Assembly (NCBI GenBank): GCA_044348005.1 | Contig: JBIKTR010000017.1 | Span: forward strand, 1-38,473 | DNA length: 38,473 nt | Direction of reading: 5' to 3' | From: JAJTHC01 sp044348005 | GTDB lineage: Bacteria > Cyanobacteriota > Vampirovibrionia > Vampirovibrionales > JAJTHC01 | Shown here: positions 1 to 8,450 of the stretch, in pieces | Layout of the letters: the number at the start of each line of letters is the position of its first letter | Numbering within the stretch: the first letter of the stretch is position 1 | The notes under the pieces: generated by a model | Told to the model about the DNA's origin: nothing | Seen by the model: the letters and a program-made list of their open reading frames with translations, nothing else | Database searches by the model: none | Translations under genes and position numbers: made by a program

Positions 1-116
1 AGGTGATTCAGCCTCAGGAGTCCACCCGTTCCCATCCCGAACACGGCCGTAAAGACTGCAGGCAGCGACAATACTCGGGCGGTGACGCCCCGGAAAGATA
101 GCCCTTCGCCTAACCT
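1..116 (+). rRNA. rrf: 5S ribosomal RNA, lacking only its first few bases
   Basis: The segment contains the characteristic 5S core CCACCCGTTCCCATCCCGAA followed by CACGG. The first bases AGGTGA can pair with TCGCCT near 107-112, which closes helix I. Helix I is normally 9-10 bp and the 3' arm continues with AACC, so a few 5' bases probably lie before the window. This is the distal end of a plus-strand rRNA operon whose 16S and 23S genes are outside the window. The exact 3' end is approximate. Confidence 0.88.
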
Positions 117-126
117 TCTTTTTCAT

Positions 127-164
127 CCCCCCCGATGCCACAGTGCCTCTGGGGGGCCTTTTTT
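127..164 (+). terminator. Rho-independent terminator of the rRNA operon
   Basis: A C7 run at 127-133 can pair with the G6 run at 151-156. The downstream arm is followed by CC and a T6 run at 159-164. It lies immediately after the 5S gene on the same strand. A further G8 run follows at about 167-174. Confidence 0.75.
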
Positions 165-294
165 GTGGGGGGGGAATACTCCATCTCCCCCCAGCGCCGC
201 CTGCACCAGAGGGAAAAAAGGAAGGAATAGTTCACAATTTTAAGCGGTAGTGACATCCGTAATCACTGCCGTAATCATACTATAGTACAAAAAC

Positions 295-759
295 CTATGC
301 CTTTAAGGCGCTTAAAAGTTCCACACGGCGTTGGTGACGATCCCCTTCAAAACGCGCATTCAACCACGCCTGAGTAATCACCGTGCCATAGGCGCCTGAA
401 ACAAAGCGCCCACCCATGCACAGCACGTTTGAATCGTTGTGTTCACGGCTTAATTGAGCCAGGTATGCGTCATGCGCATGTACCGCCCGCACCCAAGGGA
501 AACGATTGGCGGCAATAGCCACCCCAACGCCTGAACCGCAGGTAATAATCCCTTTTTCAATGCCAGATGATTGCATTAAACGCGCCACTTCTTCGGCAAC
601 GGAAGGGTAGTCCACCCGATCGCTTTCGCTGAAGCAGCCTACATCTTGAACGTCATACCCCTGTTGAAGCAAGTATTGTGCCACAACAGATTTTAGGGCA
701 AAGCCTGCGTGATCGCAACCAAGCACGATTTGTTTGTTTTGCGCTGTTTCAATCGCCAT
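295..759 (-). CDS. rpiB: Ribose-5-phosphate isomerase B (RpiB/LacAB family)
   Basis: The cytosolic enzyme interconverts ribose 5-phosphate and ribulose 5-phosphate in the non-oxidative pentose phosphate pathway. The 154-residue product has the usual family length. It shows the N-terminal GCDHAG motif (Asp16, His17), DYP near 50-52, the ITCGSGVG loop with the expected catalytic Cys74, and REHNDSN with His107. An AGGATG ribosome-binding site lies upstream of the ATG at 759. It is 48 nt downstream of the DUF1292 gene on the same strand, so the two may be co-transcribed. A LacA/LacB sugar-phosphate isomerase is the alternative, but a single stand-alone gene favours RpiB. Confidence 0.93.
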   Translation of the reverse strand: MAIETAQNKQIVLGCDHAGFALKSVVAQYLLQQGYDVQDVGCFSESDRVDYPSVAEEVARLMQSSGIEKGIITCGSGVGVAIAANRFPWVRAVHAHDAYLAQLSREHNDSNVLCMGGRFVSGAYGTVITQAWLNARFEGDRHQRRVELLSALKA

Positions 760-807
760 AGCGGGTCATCCTGTTCTTTCGTTTCACACGCCATAAAAAA
801 GCGCGCT

Positions 808-1203
808 TTAGTTGTCATGATGCTTGTGATCATGGTGACAATCGACCCCATGCACGTGGTCGTCACACAAGCCTAAATGATCATGTAAATCCACTTCAAA
901 ATCCATGCCTTCAAGTGCTTCTATGACTTTATTGAACTCGTCTTCATTTTCAATGGATTCATACACGCGATCCGAATCTTCTATGGTGACTTTCATCACG
1001 ACAAACTCTTCTTCATAGCCTTCTTCAGATTCTGGGGCTTCTAAAGAATTGCCTTGGTAGACCAATAACGCATACAGGCTTCCGTCGATTTCAAACTCTT
1101 CAACGGGTTCAAAATAATGGATGTTGCCGTCTTCATCGGTGGTTTCAACCACAGCAACTTCGCGCAAGTTTTTTTTGAGTTCGGTGTCATCAAATCCCGT
1201 CAT
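808..1203 (-). CDS. DUF1292 family protein with a His-rich C-terminal tail
   Basis: The core is acidic and resembles the DUF1292 (YrzB-like) family: a short beta-rich segment reading VETTDEDGNIHYFEPVEEFE, followed by LYALLVYQ and a strongly acidic stretch. The molecular function of the family is not established. The last roughly 25 residues carry many His, Asp and Cys residues, including HHDHKHH, and would plausibly bind a divalent metal such as Ni or Zn; that is inference. The open frame extends 20 codons further upstream. The ATG at 1203 (MTGFDD) is preferred because AAGGAATC precedes it at good spacing, and because the upstream residues lack family character. Predicted length is 131 residues. 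Confidence 0.75.
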   Translation of the reverse strand: MTGFDDTELKKNLREVAVVETTDEDGNIHYFEPVEEFEIDGSLYALLVYQGNSLEAPESEEGYEEEFVVMKVTIEDSDRVYESIENEDEFNKVIEALEGMDFEVDLHDHLGLCDDHVHGVDCHHDHKHHDN

Positions 1204-1402
1204 TTTTAGTGATTCCTTTATTGTGGGGTGGCTTCTCGGGAAGCTTTTTTGAAAAGAGTACATCTTATTTAATCACAAGGGCAGGGGGACGACAAGCCTT
1301 TGTTTTTTCTTTGTGTTTTTTAAAGGTTTGCATTACACTAGGTCTTAATATTTAATTATTTGTTTCTTTACAAGAAAATAGATAACTTGTTCCTTTTAAG
1401 GC

Positions 1403-1545
1403 TGGTGGTCGTCAGAGACCTTTGCTCCGCCAAAGGTCTCCAACACCTCTAAAGGCGGTTTAAGGGGGGATGGGGGAGGACGTATTGCGTTTCTCCTCCA
1501 TTCCCCCTTAAAAATCCCCCCTGAAACCCCACCTCGTCGCATCAT
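1403..1545. repeat. Intergenic hairpin-rich segment upstream of aroC
   Basis: The gap 1204-1670 has no credible gene. It holds a perfect 10-bp inverted repeat, GAGACCTTTG with CAAAGGTCTC (loop CTCCGC), at about 1414-1440. Next to it is a long imperfect hairpin: TTAAGGGGGGATGGGGGAGG around 1470-1490 faces TCCTCCATTCCCCCTTAA around 1494-1512. A 63-codon minus-strand open frame across it is low complexity and unlikely to be real. It could be a mobile palindromic repeat or a structured RNA leader; the sequence alone does not decide. Confidence 0.5.
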
Positions 1546-1670
1546 TCCATTGCACGACGTCCGCAAAATGTTTCGGAAGCCTCGCATTTAGTGCTTGGAC
1601 GCCTGCCCATCGATTATCTCCATTTTCGTAAAGAAGTTAATTGCAACAAAATAAAAAGGATTTAAACACC

Positions 1671-2873
1671 ATGAAGTTTTTAACAGCAGGCGAGTCTCAC
1701 GGGCCGGGTTTAACCATTTTGTTGGACAACGTGCCCGCTGGCATTCCTATTTCTTCAGACTTAATCAATCAGGATTTACGGCGTCGGCAAGGGGGCTACG
1801 GTCGTGGGGGCCGTATGATGATTGAAAAAGACACCGTTCGTTTTTTAGCAGGCGTGCGGTTTGGCAAAACCACGGGTGCTCCGATTGCCTTATTTATTGA
1901 AAATAAAGATCACAAAAATTGGGCTGGCATTATGGATGCTGAAGGGGAGCCCACCGATGAAAAAGCCTTTATTCGTCCACGCCCTGGGCATGCTGATTTG
2001 GCGGGTTTTTACAAATATGGTTTGACGGATTTGAGAGACGCTTTAGAGCGGGCTTCTGCGCGAGAAACGGCGGCTCGTGTGGCGGCAGGAGCAGTGGCCA
2101 AAGCCTTGTTAAAAGCCGTGGGCATTGATGTATTTAGCTATGTGCATGTGTTGGGCGGAAAAGCCTTGCCCATTGGTGAAGGCTTAGATTACACGCAGGA
2201 TGTGGCAGCGTTTATCGATTATGTAGAAGGCAATGACTTACGTTGTGCCAGTGATGAAGCGACTCAACAGGCCGTTCGCCAGTACATTGACGAGGTGCGT
2301 AAAGCCGGTTCAACCCTAGGGGGAGAAGTACATTGTGTGGCCACAGGCGTGCCTGCTGGTTTGGGCAGTTATGTGCAGTGGGATCGCAAGCTCGATGGGC
2401 AATTGGCCCAAGCCGTGATGTCGATTCAAGCGGTGAAAGCGGTTGCCATTGGCGATGGAGAGCAAGGCTCATTGGTGGACGGCTCGCTCTTTCATGATGA
2501 AATTCGCCTGAATGCGGAAAAACAGGTGGTTCGTCCCACCAACCGTTCAGGGGGCTTGGAAGGCGGTGTGACCAACGGGCAACCGCTTTTGGTCAAAGCA
2601 TGGATGAAGCCGATTGCCACCTTAATCAAGCCCTTAATGAGCGTCAACCTAGAAACCCAGCAAGAAGAAACGGCTCACTTTGAACGCAGTGATGTAACAG
2701 CTGTACCCGCGTGTGCAGTGGTGGTGGAAGCCATGACGGCGTTGATGCTTGCCAAAGCCTTGACCGAAAAGTTTGGCATGGATCACTTGGGTGACATTCA
2801 AGCCAGTCTGGCGCAGTATCAAGCACGTTTAAGCCCCGCGCCTGAAGGGGAGTCTTCGAGCTTTTCTAAATGA
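1671..2873 (+). CDS. aroC: Chorismate synthase
   Basis: The enzyme uses reduced FMN to convert 5-enolpyruvylshikimate-3-phosphate to chorismate, the last step of the shikimate pathway. Clear family motifs are TAGESHGPG at the N terminus, RRRQGGYGRGGRMMIEKD, the RPRPGHADLAGFYKYG block, and RDALERASARETAARVAAGA. NRSGGLEGGVTNG and the C-terminal ERSDVTAVPACAVV block complete the signature. The 400-residue length fits the larger bacterial class. The ATG at 1671 is chosen because AAAAAGGA lies just upstream and MKFLTAGESHG is the canonical start; a TTG at 1641 would add ten atypical residues. Confidence 0.96.
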   Translation: MKFLTAGESHGPGLTILLDNVPAGIPISSDLINQDLRRRQGGYGRGGRMMIEKDTVRFLAGVRFGKTTGAPIALFIENKDHKNWAGIMDAEGEPTDEKAFIRPRPGHADLAGFYKYGLTDLRDALERASARETAARVAAGAVAKALLKAVGIDVFSYVHVLGGKALPIGEGLDYTQDVAAFIDYVEGNDLRCASDEATQQAVRQYIDEVRKAGSTLGGEVHCVATGVPAGLGSYVQWDRKLDGQLAQAVMSIQAVKAVAIGDGEQGSLVDGSLFHDEIRLNAEKQVVRPTNRSGGLEGGVTNGQPLLVKAWMKPIATLIKPLMSVNLETQQEETAHFERSDVTAVPACAVVVEAMTALMLAKALTEKFGMDHLGDIQASLAQYQARLSPAPEGESSSFSK

Positions 2874-2948
2874 TAGACAAGTGGGTTCTTTAATGCTATA
2901 CTTAGTGAGGTAATTTACATCGCGTGCGTTGCTCAAGGTATTTTGGCC

Positions 2949-3644
2949 ATGTCTTTTCTCCCTGCTCCTCTCAATTTACCCCCCATTCAATGGGGTGCTA
3001 CCTTGCACCCCTACCCCGCGCGTCATCAGCCCGTTCAGGCGTTGCCTTCCACCACAGCCCCTGCCAAAACACCAGGTTTGTACAACCGAATTAAAACCGC
3101 ACGGCAAGCAGGGGTGTTCATAACCTACGTGTTTATGGCCCCTACACGAGGGAAAATGAGCAAATGTTCCATTTACCTTGAACAGGCGTTGCGTCCGATT
3201 TTGACTTCGCCGAGTTGTGCCCGATTTTTGGCGGACGCCGGATTCCCTGAAGTCATGCAAGATCCTCAACTGCTGCACCAAGCCCAACAGCTCTTAGATT
3301 TGGCCTGCTTGACCTTGAGCATCAACAATGTACAGCGTCCCACGAATTACCCCACGCCGTTGTATCGCTTAAGTATTGAAATGAATGCGTACCTGAATGA
3401 TCGCCCTAGAGAAATGCAAGCCTTGGGCATCAATGGCATTTCAAACTACGACGCAGGGCTTTTTCACCAACTGGCCACTAAACTGTTGTGGTCGGTCGGG
3501 GTGCAAGAAACCTACTTAAGCATTCAAGAACAAGAAACGTTGTTGCGCATGTTGATTGATACGGCTCAAGCGTCTTTACGCATGGCGGTTTGGCAAAAAA
3601 AAGCCAGCACGATTAGAAGCAATTACACCCCCCCTAACTATTAA
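2949..3644 (+). CDS. Hypothetical protein with a proline/aromatic N terminus
   Basis: I do not recognise this 231-residue product. The first 45 residues are rich in Pro, Leu and aromatics (SFLPAPLNLPPIQWG), and the remainder looks helical and globular with no transmembrane segment. It contains QALRPILTSPSCARFLADAG and a helical C-terminal half. The ATG at 2949 follows an AAGG at about 2936; a TTG two codons earlier is possible. TATACT at about 2898 could be a -10 box. It is followed on the same strand by the acetyltransferase after about 120 nt. Its N terminus resembles those of several other orphan proteins in the window. Confidence 0.6.
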   Translation: MSFLPAPLNLPPIQWGATLHPYPARHQPVQALPSTTAPAKTPGLYNRIKTARQAGVFITYVFMAPTRGKMSKCSIYLEQALRPILTSPSCARFLADAGFPEVMQDPQLLHQAQQLLDLACLTLSINNVQRPTNYPTPLYRLSIEMNAYLNDRPREMQALGINGISNYDAGLFHQLATKLLWSVGVQETYLSIQEQETLLRMLIDTAQASLRMAVWQKKASTIRSNYTPPNY

Positions 3645-3762
3645 AACGGCTTAGTAAAGCGTCCTGTTAAACACCGTGCGTAAAAAAGTCACTGGTCATT
3701 TTTTTTTTAGCAGAGATAATAAAGGAAGTACTGTTTGTGCGTTTAACGCGGGAGTCCCCATC

Positions 3763-4347
3763 ATGCCACTTACCCAGCTCCTTCAAGCCCAACCGCTCCC
3801 TCGCCTGATTTTAGACAAAGCCACCTTACGCGTGGCCACTTCGGCGGATGATGCTCAAATTGAAACCATCATCTTCAACACCTTGGCGGAATTCGATTAC
3901 ACGGAAGACTGCCCCGCCAATGACCCTGAAGTTGTGGCGATGTCCGCCTACATAAGCCAAACGCCTGACGCGCGTTACTATGTGATTGAAGACCACGCCA
4001 CGGGTAAACTCGTGGGTTGCGGAGGCTTTGAACCCTTAAAAGGCAATGAAAGCGACGAAAAAATTGCGGAATTGATTAAGTTTTACGTCGTGCCGGAGTT
4101 TAGAGACCAAGGCTTAGGCGGGCAACTGTTGATTCAAGCGCTGGTGGATGCCAAGGCCCTCGGCTATGATTCGCTGTATTATGAAGTGACGCCTCGCTTG
4201 TTTTCAAAAAGTTTGTTTCAACGCTTGGGCTTTTATTTTGTGCCAGACAAACTGGGCAATAACGGACATTTTCACCCAGAAATTAACATCTTTGTGTTGC
4301 GCCCCCTTGCAGGTGAGCTCAGCATGACGGTAAAAGAATCCACGTAA
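3763..4347 (+). CDS. GNAT family N-acetyltransferase
   Basis: This is a 194-residue acyl-CoA-dependent N-acetyltransferase of unknown substrate. The GNAT fold is visible. Strand beta4 reads IAELIKFYVVPEFRDQGLGG, and the R/Q-x-x-G-x-G/A pyrophosphate-binding loop appears as RDQGLGGQLL. The later LYYEVTPRLFSKSLFQRLGF segment matches the GNAT C-terminal helix and strand. The ATG at 3763 is preferred because GGGAG precedes it and the residues encoded upstream look random. The aminotransferase starts 22 nt downstream, so both are probably on one transcript. The acceptor could be an amino acid or other small amine, but no residue decides this. Confidence 0.85.
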   Translation: MPLTQLLQAQPLPRLILDKATLRVATSADDAQIETIIFNTLAEFDYTEDCPANDPEVVAMSAYISQTPDARYYVIEDHATGKLVGCGGFEPLKGNESDEKIAELIKFYVVPEFRDQGLGGQLLIQALVDAKALGYDSLYYEVTPRLFSKSLFQRLGFYFVPDKLGNNGHFHPEINIFVLRPLAGELSMTVKEST

Positions 4348-4369
4348 ATAGCCAAAGGAAGCTTGTTCC

Positions 4370-5545
4370 ATGACCACGACCTACCCTTTTTTGATGATCC
4401 CCGGCCCGACGCCCTTGCCTGATGCCGTGCGTGAAGTGATGAGTCGTCCTGCGGTGGGGCATCGTTCGCCAGAGTTTAAGCAGATTATGAAGCGTGTGTT
4501 TCCAAATTTGCAACGCGTGTTTCAAACGAAACACCCCGTCATTCTGTACACCGCCAGTGCCACAGGCGCGATTGAAGCCGCGTTAAGCAACACGCTTAAT
4601 GTGGGTGAAACTCTGCTGGTGTTGAGTTGTGGCGTATTTTCAAGTCGCTGGGCGGATATGGCAAAAAGCTTAGGTATTCAAGTACAAGAACTCAAGGTTG
4701 AACAAGGGCAAGTCAATACTGTAGAAGCCCTAGAAGAGGCCTTAAACGCCGACACTGAAAAAGCCATTAAAGCCGTAATTTTTGTGCATAGTGAAACATC
4801 TACAGGGGCGTTGAATGATGTACAAGGGCTAAGCCAAGCCATTCGTCAACATGGGGCCTTAAGCATCGTCGACACCGTGACAGGCCTAAGCGCAAGCCCC
4901 TTTAAAATGGATGAATGGGGCATTGATTTAGCGATTAGCGGCAGTCAAAAAGGCTTTATGATGCAACCCGGTTTGTCTTTCTTGGCGGTGGGAGAACGGG
5001 CCTTGGCTCGCCACCAAAACGACGTGAAGCATCCGGCGTTTTACTTCAACTTCACCAGAAACTTGAAGGCGCAAGCGGAACACACCACCGCGTACACACC
5101 CGCCACGCACCTGATTATGGCCTTGGATGTCAGCTTGCAAATGATGCTAGAAGAAGGCATCGATGCGATGAACGCTCGCCATTTGCTCTTGCGAAACATG
5201 GTGCGTGCCGGCGTAAGAGCTTTAGGTTTAAAGACGCTTGTGGAAGACGACGATCACGCCAGCCCTGCCGTCACCGCCGTGTTGCCTCCTGCTGGCATAG
5301 ACGCCTCTTCGGTTCGCAAGGTGTTGAAAGATCGCTTTGGCATTACAGTCGCCGACGGTCAAGCCAGCTTAAAAGGCAAAATCTTCCGTATTGGGCATTT
5401 GGGCTTTGTGGGCGAACGGGACGTTTACATGGTGCTGGCGTGCCTAGAACAAGCGTTGTTTGCACTGGGTTACCCTGTTGAATTGGGCCGAGGCGTTCAA
5501 GCGGCCCAAGAAGTAGCCGTCCCCCAAAAGGCGTGCCCTGCCTAG
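4370..5545 (+). CDS. Class V PLP aminotransferase, alanine-glyoxylate/serine-pyruvate type
   Basis: The 391-residue cytosolic protein matches the AGAT/SgaA/PucG group of fold-type I, class V PLP enzymes. It begins with the hallmark PGPTPLP and VGHRSPEF motifs. TASATGAIEAAL forms the phosphate-binding region, HSETSTGALND contacts cofactor, and the PLP-nitrogen Asp168 lies in SIVDTVTGL. Schiff-base Lys194 is in SGSQKGFM. Members transaminate alanine or serine with glyoxylate, pyruvate or related oxoacids; the substrate pair is not readable here. It lies 22 nt after the GNAT gene with a start at ATG 4370. A small hairpin, GTTTTG-TTG-CAAAAC, follows the stop at about 5557-5571 but lacks a T-run. 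Confidence 0.88.
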   Translation: MTTTYPFLMIPGPTPLPDAVREVMSRPAVGHRSPEFKQIMKRVFPNLQRVFQTKHPVILYTASATGAIEAALSNTLNVGETLLVLSCGVFSSRWADMAKSLGIQVQELKVEQGQVNTVEALEEALNADTEKAIKAVIFVHSETSTGALNDVQGLSQAIRQHGALSIVDTVTGLSASPFKMDEWGIDLAISGSQKGFMMQPGLSFLAVGERALARHQNDVKHPAFYFNFTRNLKAQAEHTTAYTPATHLIMALDVSLQMMLEEGIDAMNARHLLLRNMVRAGVRALGLKTLVEDDDHASPAVTAVLPPAGIDASSVRKVLKDRFGITVADGQASLKGKIFRIGHLGFVGERDVYMVLACLEQALFALGYPVELGRGVQAAQEVAVPQKACPA

Positions 5546-5685
5546 GCTGTTGTAACGTTTTGTTGCAAAACAAGGTTGAGCTATAGGGCGTGGGTTTTTT
5601 AGGCCTATAATTAGTGGGTATAAATCTCTCTAAAGTCTTTGCTGGCTGATTTATCGTGAACCTATTAAATTTCAGGAGCTTTTCG

Positions 5686-6163
5686 ATGCAAGTTAGTTAC
5701 TTTAACAACAATACTTACTTCACCCCCCCCCAGTAAGGGTGGCGCGCTTGGGGCGACTCGTCTTGCTTCACCTTCCAGCACTCAACGTGTGGGGAATAGC
5801 CCTGAAGTCGTTGCTAGAACGACGGCTCGCAACCTATTGGATTCATTTAAAAAGTATTTGTATACAAATAATGCTCCAGGTTCAGCTCAAGCTATTAGAG
5901 GAATCTTTACAAAAGCAAATTTGAACGCTTTGCGTATACTCATAGACCGCCCTTCAGGTATAGTATTTAAATCAGAAGCAGAATTCATAAAATTTTTACT
6001 GACATTATGTCCCGAACAAGATAGAGAACAATATGTTGAGTCCCTTTATGTTCTACGACGTGCGAACGCCATTATACTGCGTACTCTTGAGAGAGGGGGC
6101 GATTTTTCAGACCCCTTAGTCATCAAACTTAGAGAGTCTATTAACCAAATAAAAGTTGAGTAG
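5686..6163 (+). pseudogene. Orphan gene interrupted by a frameshift at a C9 tract
   Basis: An ATG at 5686 with an ideal AGGAG site opens MQVSYFNNNTYFTPP and stops at 5734-5736, right after a run of nine C (5723-5731). Removing one C, or a +1 ribosomal shift, joins this start to the open frame that continues to 6163. That frame reads SKGGALGATRLASPSSTQRV and then a helical domain with NLLDSFKKYLYTNN and REQYVESLYVLRRANAI. The joined product would be about 158 residues and is not a family I recognise. Candidate explanations are slipped-strand phase variation, recoding, or a sequencing/assembly error in the homopolymer. A short product from the ATG at 5789 is also possible but has no good RBS. 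Confidence 0.65.
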
Positions 6164-6264
6164 ACAATAGATTCACTAAGGTATTATTCTTTGAAAACCT
6201 GTTCAATGGTATATATTCTTAATGGACTTAAGAACATATACCTCTTTTTGAAGCTAACCTCTGG

Positions 6265-7008
6265 CTACTGTTCGTGTAAGAAGCCCCCGGAACAGACCAT
6301 CTCCACCGTCTTCATCAAAAAGGCTCGCCCTGCGGATGCTTGATCGATGTACTCTTCTTCCCCACCCAAGTGCGGAATGCGAATAATCGCAGGTTCTAAA
6401 GGGTCTGCAGGAATGTACAGGCTCGCCAGTTCAAAGGGCAGTAAGTCCGTAAAATCAAAGGTTTCATAGCTGTGGGCGAGATCGTGAAAATCCCCCCGAA
6501 TCGCTAAAATCCGCCCTGTAAACAAGGGTTCTTTGCCCCCACGTGCAATCGCCAAAGGCTTATGATTGCCTCGGCTGGTAAAGCTTAAGCAGTGCCACAT
6601 CACATTTAACACCCCAATGGAACGATCGGGATCCACTTCTGAATAAATGCGATGCGTTTCCATGCTTCGGCTTTTAAAGTTGGATTTAAAGGCTTGGCAC
6701 ACCACGTCCAAATCATTCAATAAATCCCCAAAAATGCCCTTGGTGTTGGCCACCGCCTGTTCATGCAACGACGCTTGATGCGTCATATGCCCCGCCAATA
6801 ACCCGACTCGTTTGCTGAGTTGTTGCGCCATTTTTTCTTCAGGGCTCAATTCGGGAATCGCAGGTTTTTTAGACATTTGAGGCATTTGAATACCCCCTGT
6901 TGGGGGCAAAGCTTCAGGGATTCGTTCGCCTTGGGTGGGCAGTAATATCGTGGAACGACGCTTGGCGTGAGCGTTTGAAGAAGAAGGGGTGGAATGATCG
7001 TCGGGCAA
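6265..7008 (-). CDS. Hypothetical protein, 247 residues
   Basis: I do not recognise this protein. The first 55 residues are disordered-looking and rich in Pro, Ser and charged residues. A helical segment follows (EEKMAQQLSKRVGLLAGHMT), then a compact domain with FKSNFKSRSMETHRIYSEVD, LNVMWHCLSFTSRGN and GGEEEYIDQASAGRAFL. No signal peptide or membrane segment is visible. The start at 7008 is a TTG (TTGCCCGACGATC), supported by GGAG about eight bases upstream; an internal ATG at about residue 42 is the alternative. It is transcribed alone and converges with the frameshifted gene before it. Confidence 0.6.
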   Translation of the reverse strand: MPDDHSTPSSSNAHAKRRSTILLPTQGERIPEALPPTGGIQMPQMSKKPAIPELSPEEKMAQQLSKRVGLLAGHMTHQASLHEQAVANTKGIFGDLLNDLDVVCQAFKSNFKSRSMETHRIYSEVDPDRSIGVLNVMWHCLSFTSRGNHKPLAIARGGKEPLFTGRILAIRGDFHDLAHSYETFDFTDLLPFELASLYIPADPLEPAIIRIPHLGGEEEYIDQASAGRAFLMKTVEMVCSGGFLHEQ

Positions 7009-7359
7009 GGTAAAAACTCCGTGACAGGGTTGTAAACAAATGAAAGACGTGAGCGTTTATTGAAACCGTTCAACAACACGTTTCATTAAGGGAGGGATCG
7101 TTTATCATTACAAGCGATTAAATAAAAGACGCTATCCTCATTCGCTTTTAAGCGACTAGAACAGCCACACAGCGATTTTGAATCTCTCAAGTTCTAGTAT
7201 ACCATTTTATTAAAAAGCGAGCATCCTTTTTTTTGGGGCACGGGCAATCTACACCAAAGGGATGATTTTTGCCCGTGTGTCTGGGGGAACTTTCCCGCAA
7301 GAGCTAAAAACTGTGCTATACTGGCTTTTTGTGTGATTGTTGTGTTGAAGGATTGCCGA
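7009..7359. other. Divergent intergenic region before the M23 peptidase
   Basis: This region separates the divergent 6265-7008 gene and the peptidase gene. TATACT at 7317-7322 is a plausible -10 box for the peptidase, without a convincing -35. AAGGA at about 7349 is its ribosome-binding site. No RNA gene or repeat was recognised elsewhere in the stretch. Confidence 0.4.
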
Positions 7360-8417
7360 ATGATTCATTCTTTTTTGACGCGTGGGTTTTTAATAGGTGG
7401 TTCGATGTTGGCCTTGCTAGCCTTTAGCCTGCTTCTGCCCAAAGGCTACGCAGAATCCGTGAAACTTTCAGCGATTGTGCCTGAATCTTCATCGCAAGGC
7501 TACACCTTTACGGCACTGGCGCCCTTGCCCAAACTCATGCCTGATGCCCTGATCCAAGTCACGGCTCCTTTAGGGACGACGACTTCGCCCGCAGAACCTG
7601 AATCTAGTACGTTTCTTGACGTCAAAAAAAAACCTTAGCCCAAGGGGAGTTCACCACCGTAACGGTGCATTCCACAGACGTTAATCCGCAAGACTCGCCC
7701 CAGTTAAAAATCGCGTGGGGGAATCAAACCTTGTGGGCTTATGCCTTACCCGCCGTGTACAAAACCCCACGATGGCAAGCCCTCTTGGCGGTGGATCCTC
7801 TTTCAGCGGTAGGAGCTCGTACGGTGAAGGTGTTTGATGCTTCAAACAAGGTGCTGGCCTCTTACATGCTTCACATAACGCCTACGGCGTTTCAAACGCA
7901 GGCCATTCGTGTTTCCAAGCAAACGGCGGGTTTGAGTCCTCAAGCGGGCGAAATGGACGCCATTGCCAGGCTCAAGGCCTTAAAAACCCCCCATCGTTAT
8001 TGGCAAAGCCCTTTGGTTTTTCACGCGCCAGTGCCCCAGTGTATGAATTCCCCCTTTGGGGTCAAGCGTGTGGTGAATGGCGTTTTTACGGGGAACATTC
8101 ATAAAGGCATCGATCAAAAATCGCCACAAGGGCAAGTAATTAAAGCCCCTGAAGCAGGTAAAGTCCAACTGGCACGAGCCTTTCGCCTGCATGGTGGCAC
8201 CGTGGGGCTGGATCACGGGCAGGGGTTGAGCAGTATTTACATTCACCTCAGCCAACTGCTGGTGAGGGAAGGCGACGTGGTGGTGAAAGCTCAAGCCATT
8301 GGCAAGGTGGGTTCAACCGGTTTTGCCGCAGGCCCCCATTTGCATTGGGGGGTATTTGTGCAAGGCGTTTCGGTGGATCCGCTTCAAATCACACCGTTTA
8401 TCAACCCTTGCGGATAA
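7360..8417 (+). pseudogene. Exported M23 (LytM-type) metallopeptidase, frameshifted at an A9 tract
   Basis: The first part, from ATG 7360, encodes a signal peptide or membrane anchor (hydrophobic GSMLALLAFSLLLP, then GYAES) and stops just after a run of nine A at 7624-7632. Adding one A, or a -1 shift, continues in frame as TLAQGEFTTVTVHSTDVNPQ into a domain that ends at 8417. The C-terminal part has the M23 zinc ligands: GNIHKGID (HxxxD), YIHLS, and HLHWG (HxH) near the end. Such enzymes cut peptidoglycan peptides or act as LytM activators. The joined product is about 352 residues. A9 is a classical slippery sequence, so recoding or transcriptional slippage is possible. A homopolymer sequencing error is the simplest alternative. 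Confidence 0.8.
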
Positions 8418-8450
8418 AACACAGCGGGAGCGATGGGTGACAACAGGGGG

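Noticed and set aside
1396..1587. Minus-strand 63-codon frame over the hairpins
   Set aside because: It is low complexity (PPPSPLKPP, GGVSGG) and covers two palindromes; composition follows the DNA repeat rather than protein constraints.
2212..2826. Minus-strand frames inside aroC
   Set aside because: They are shadows of a strongly conserved gene on the other strand.
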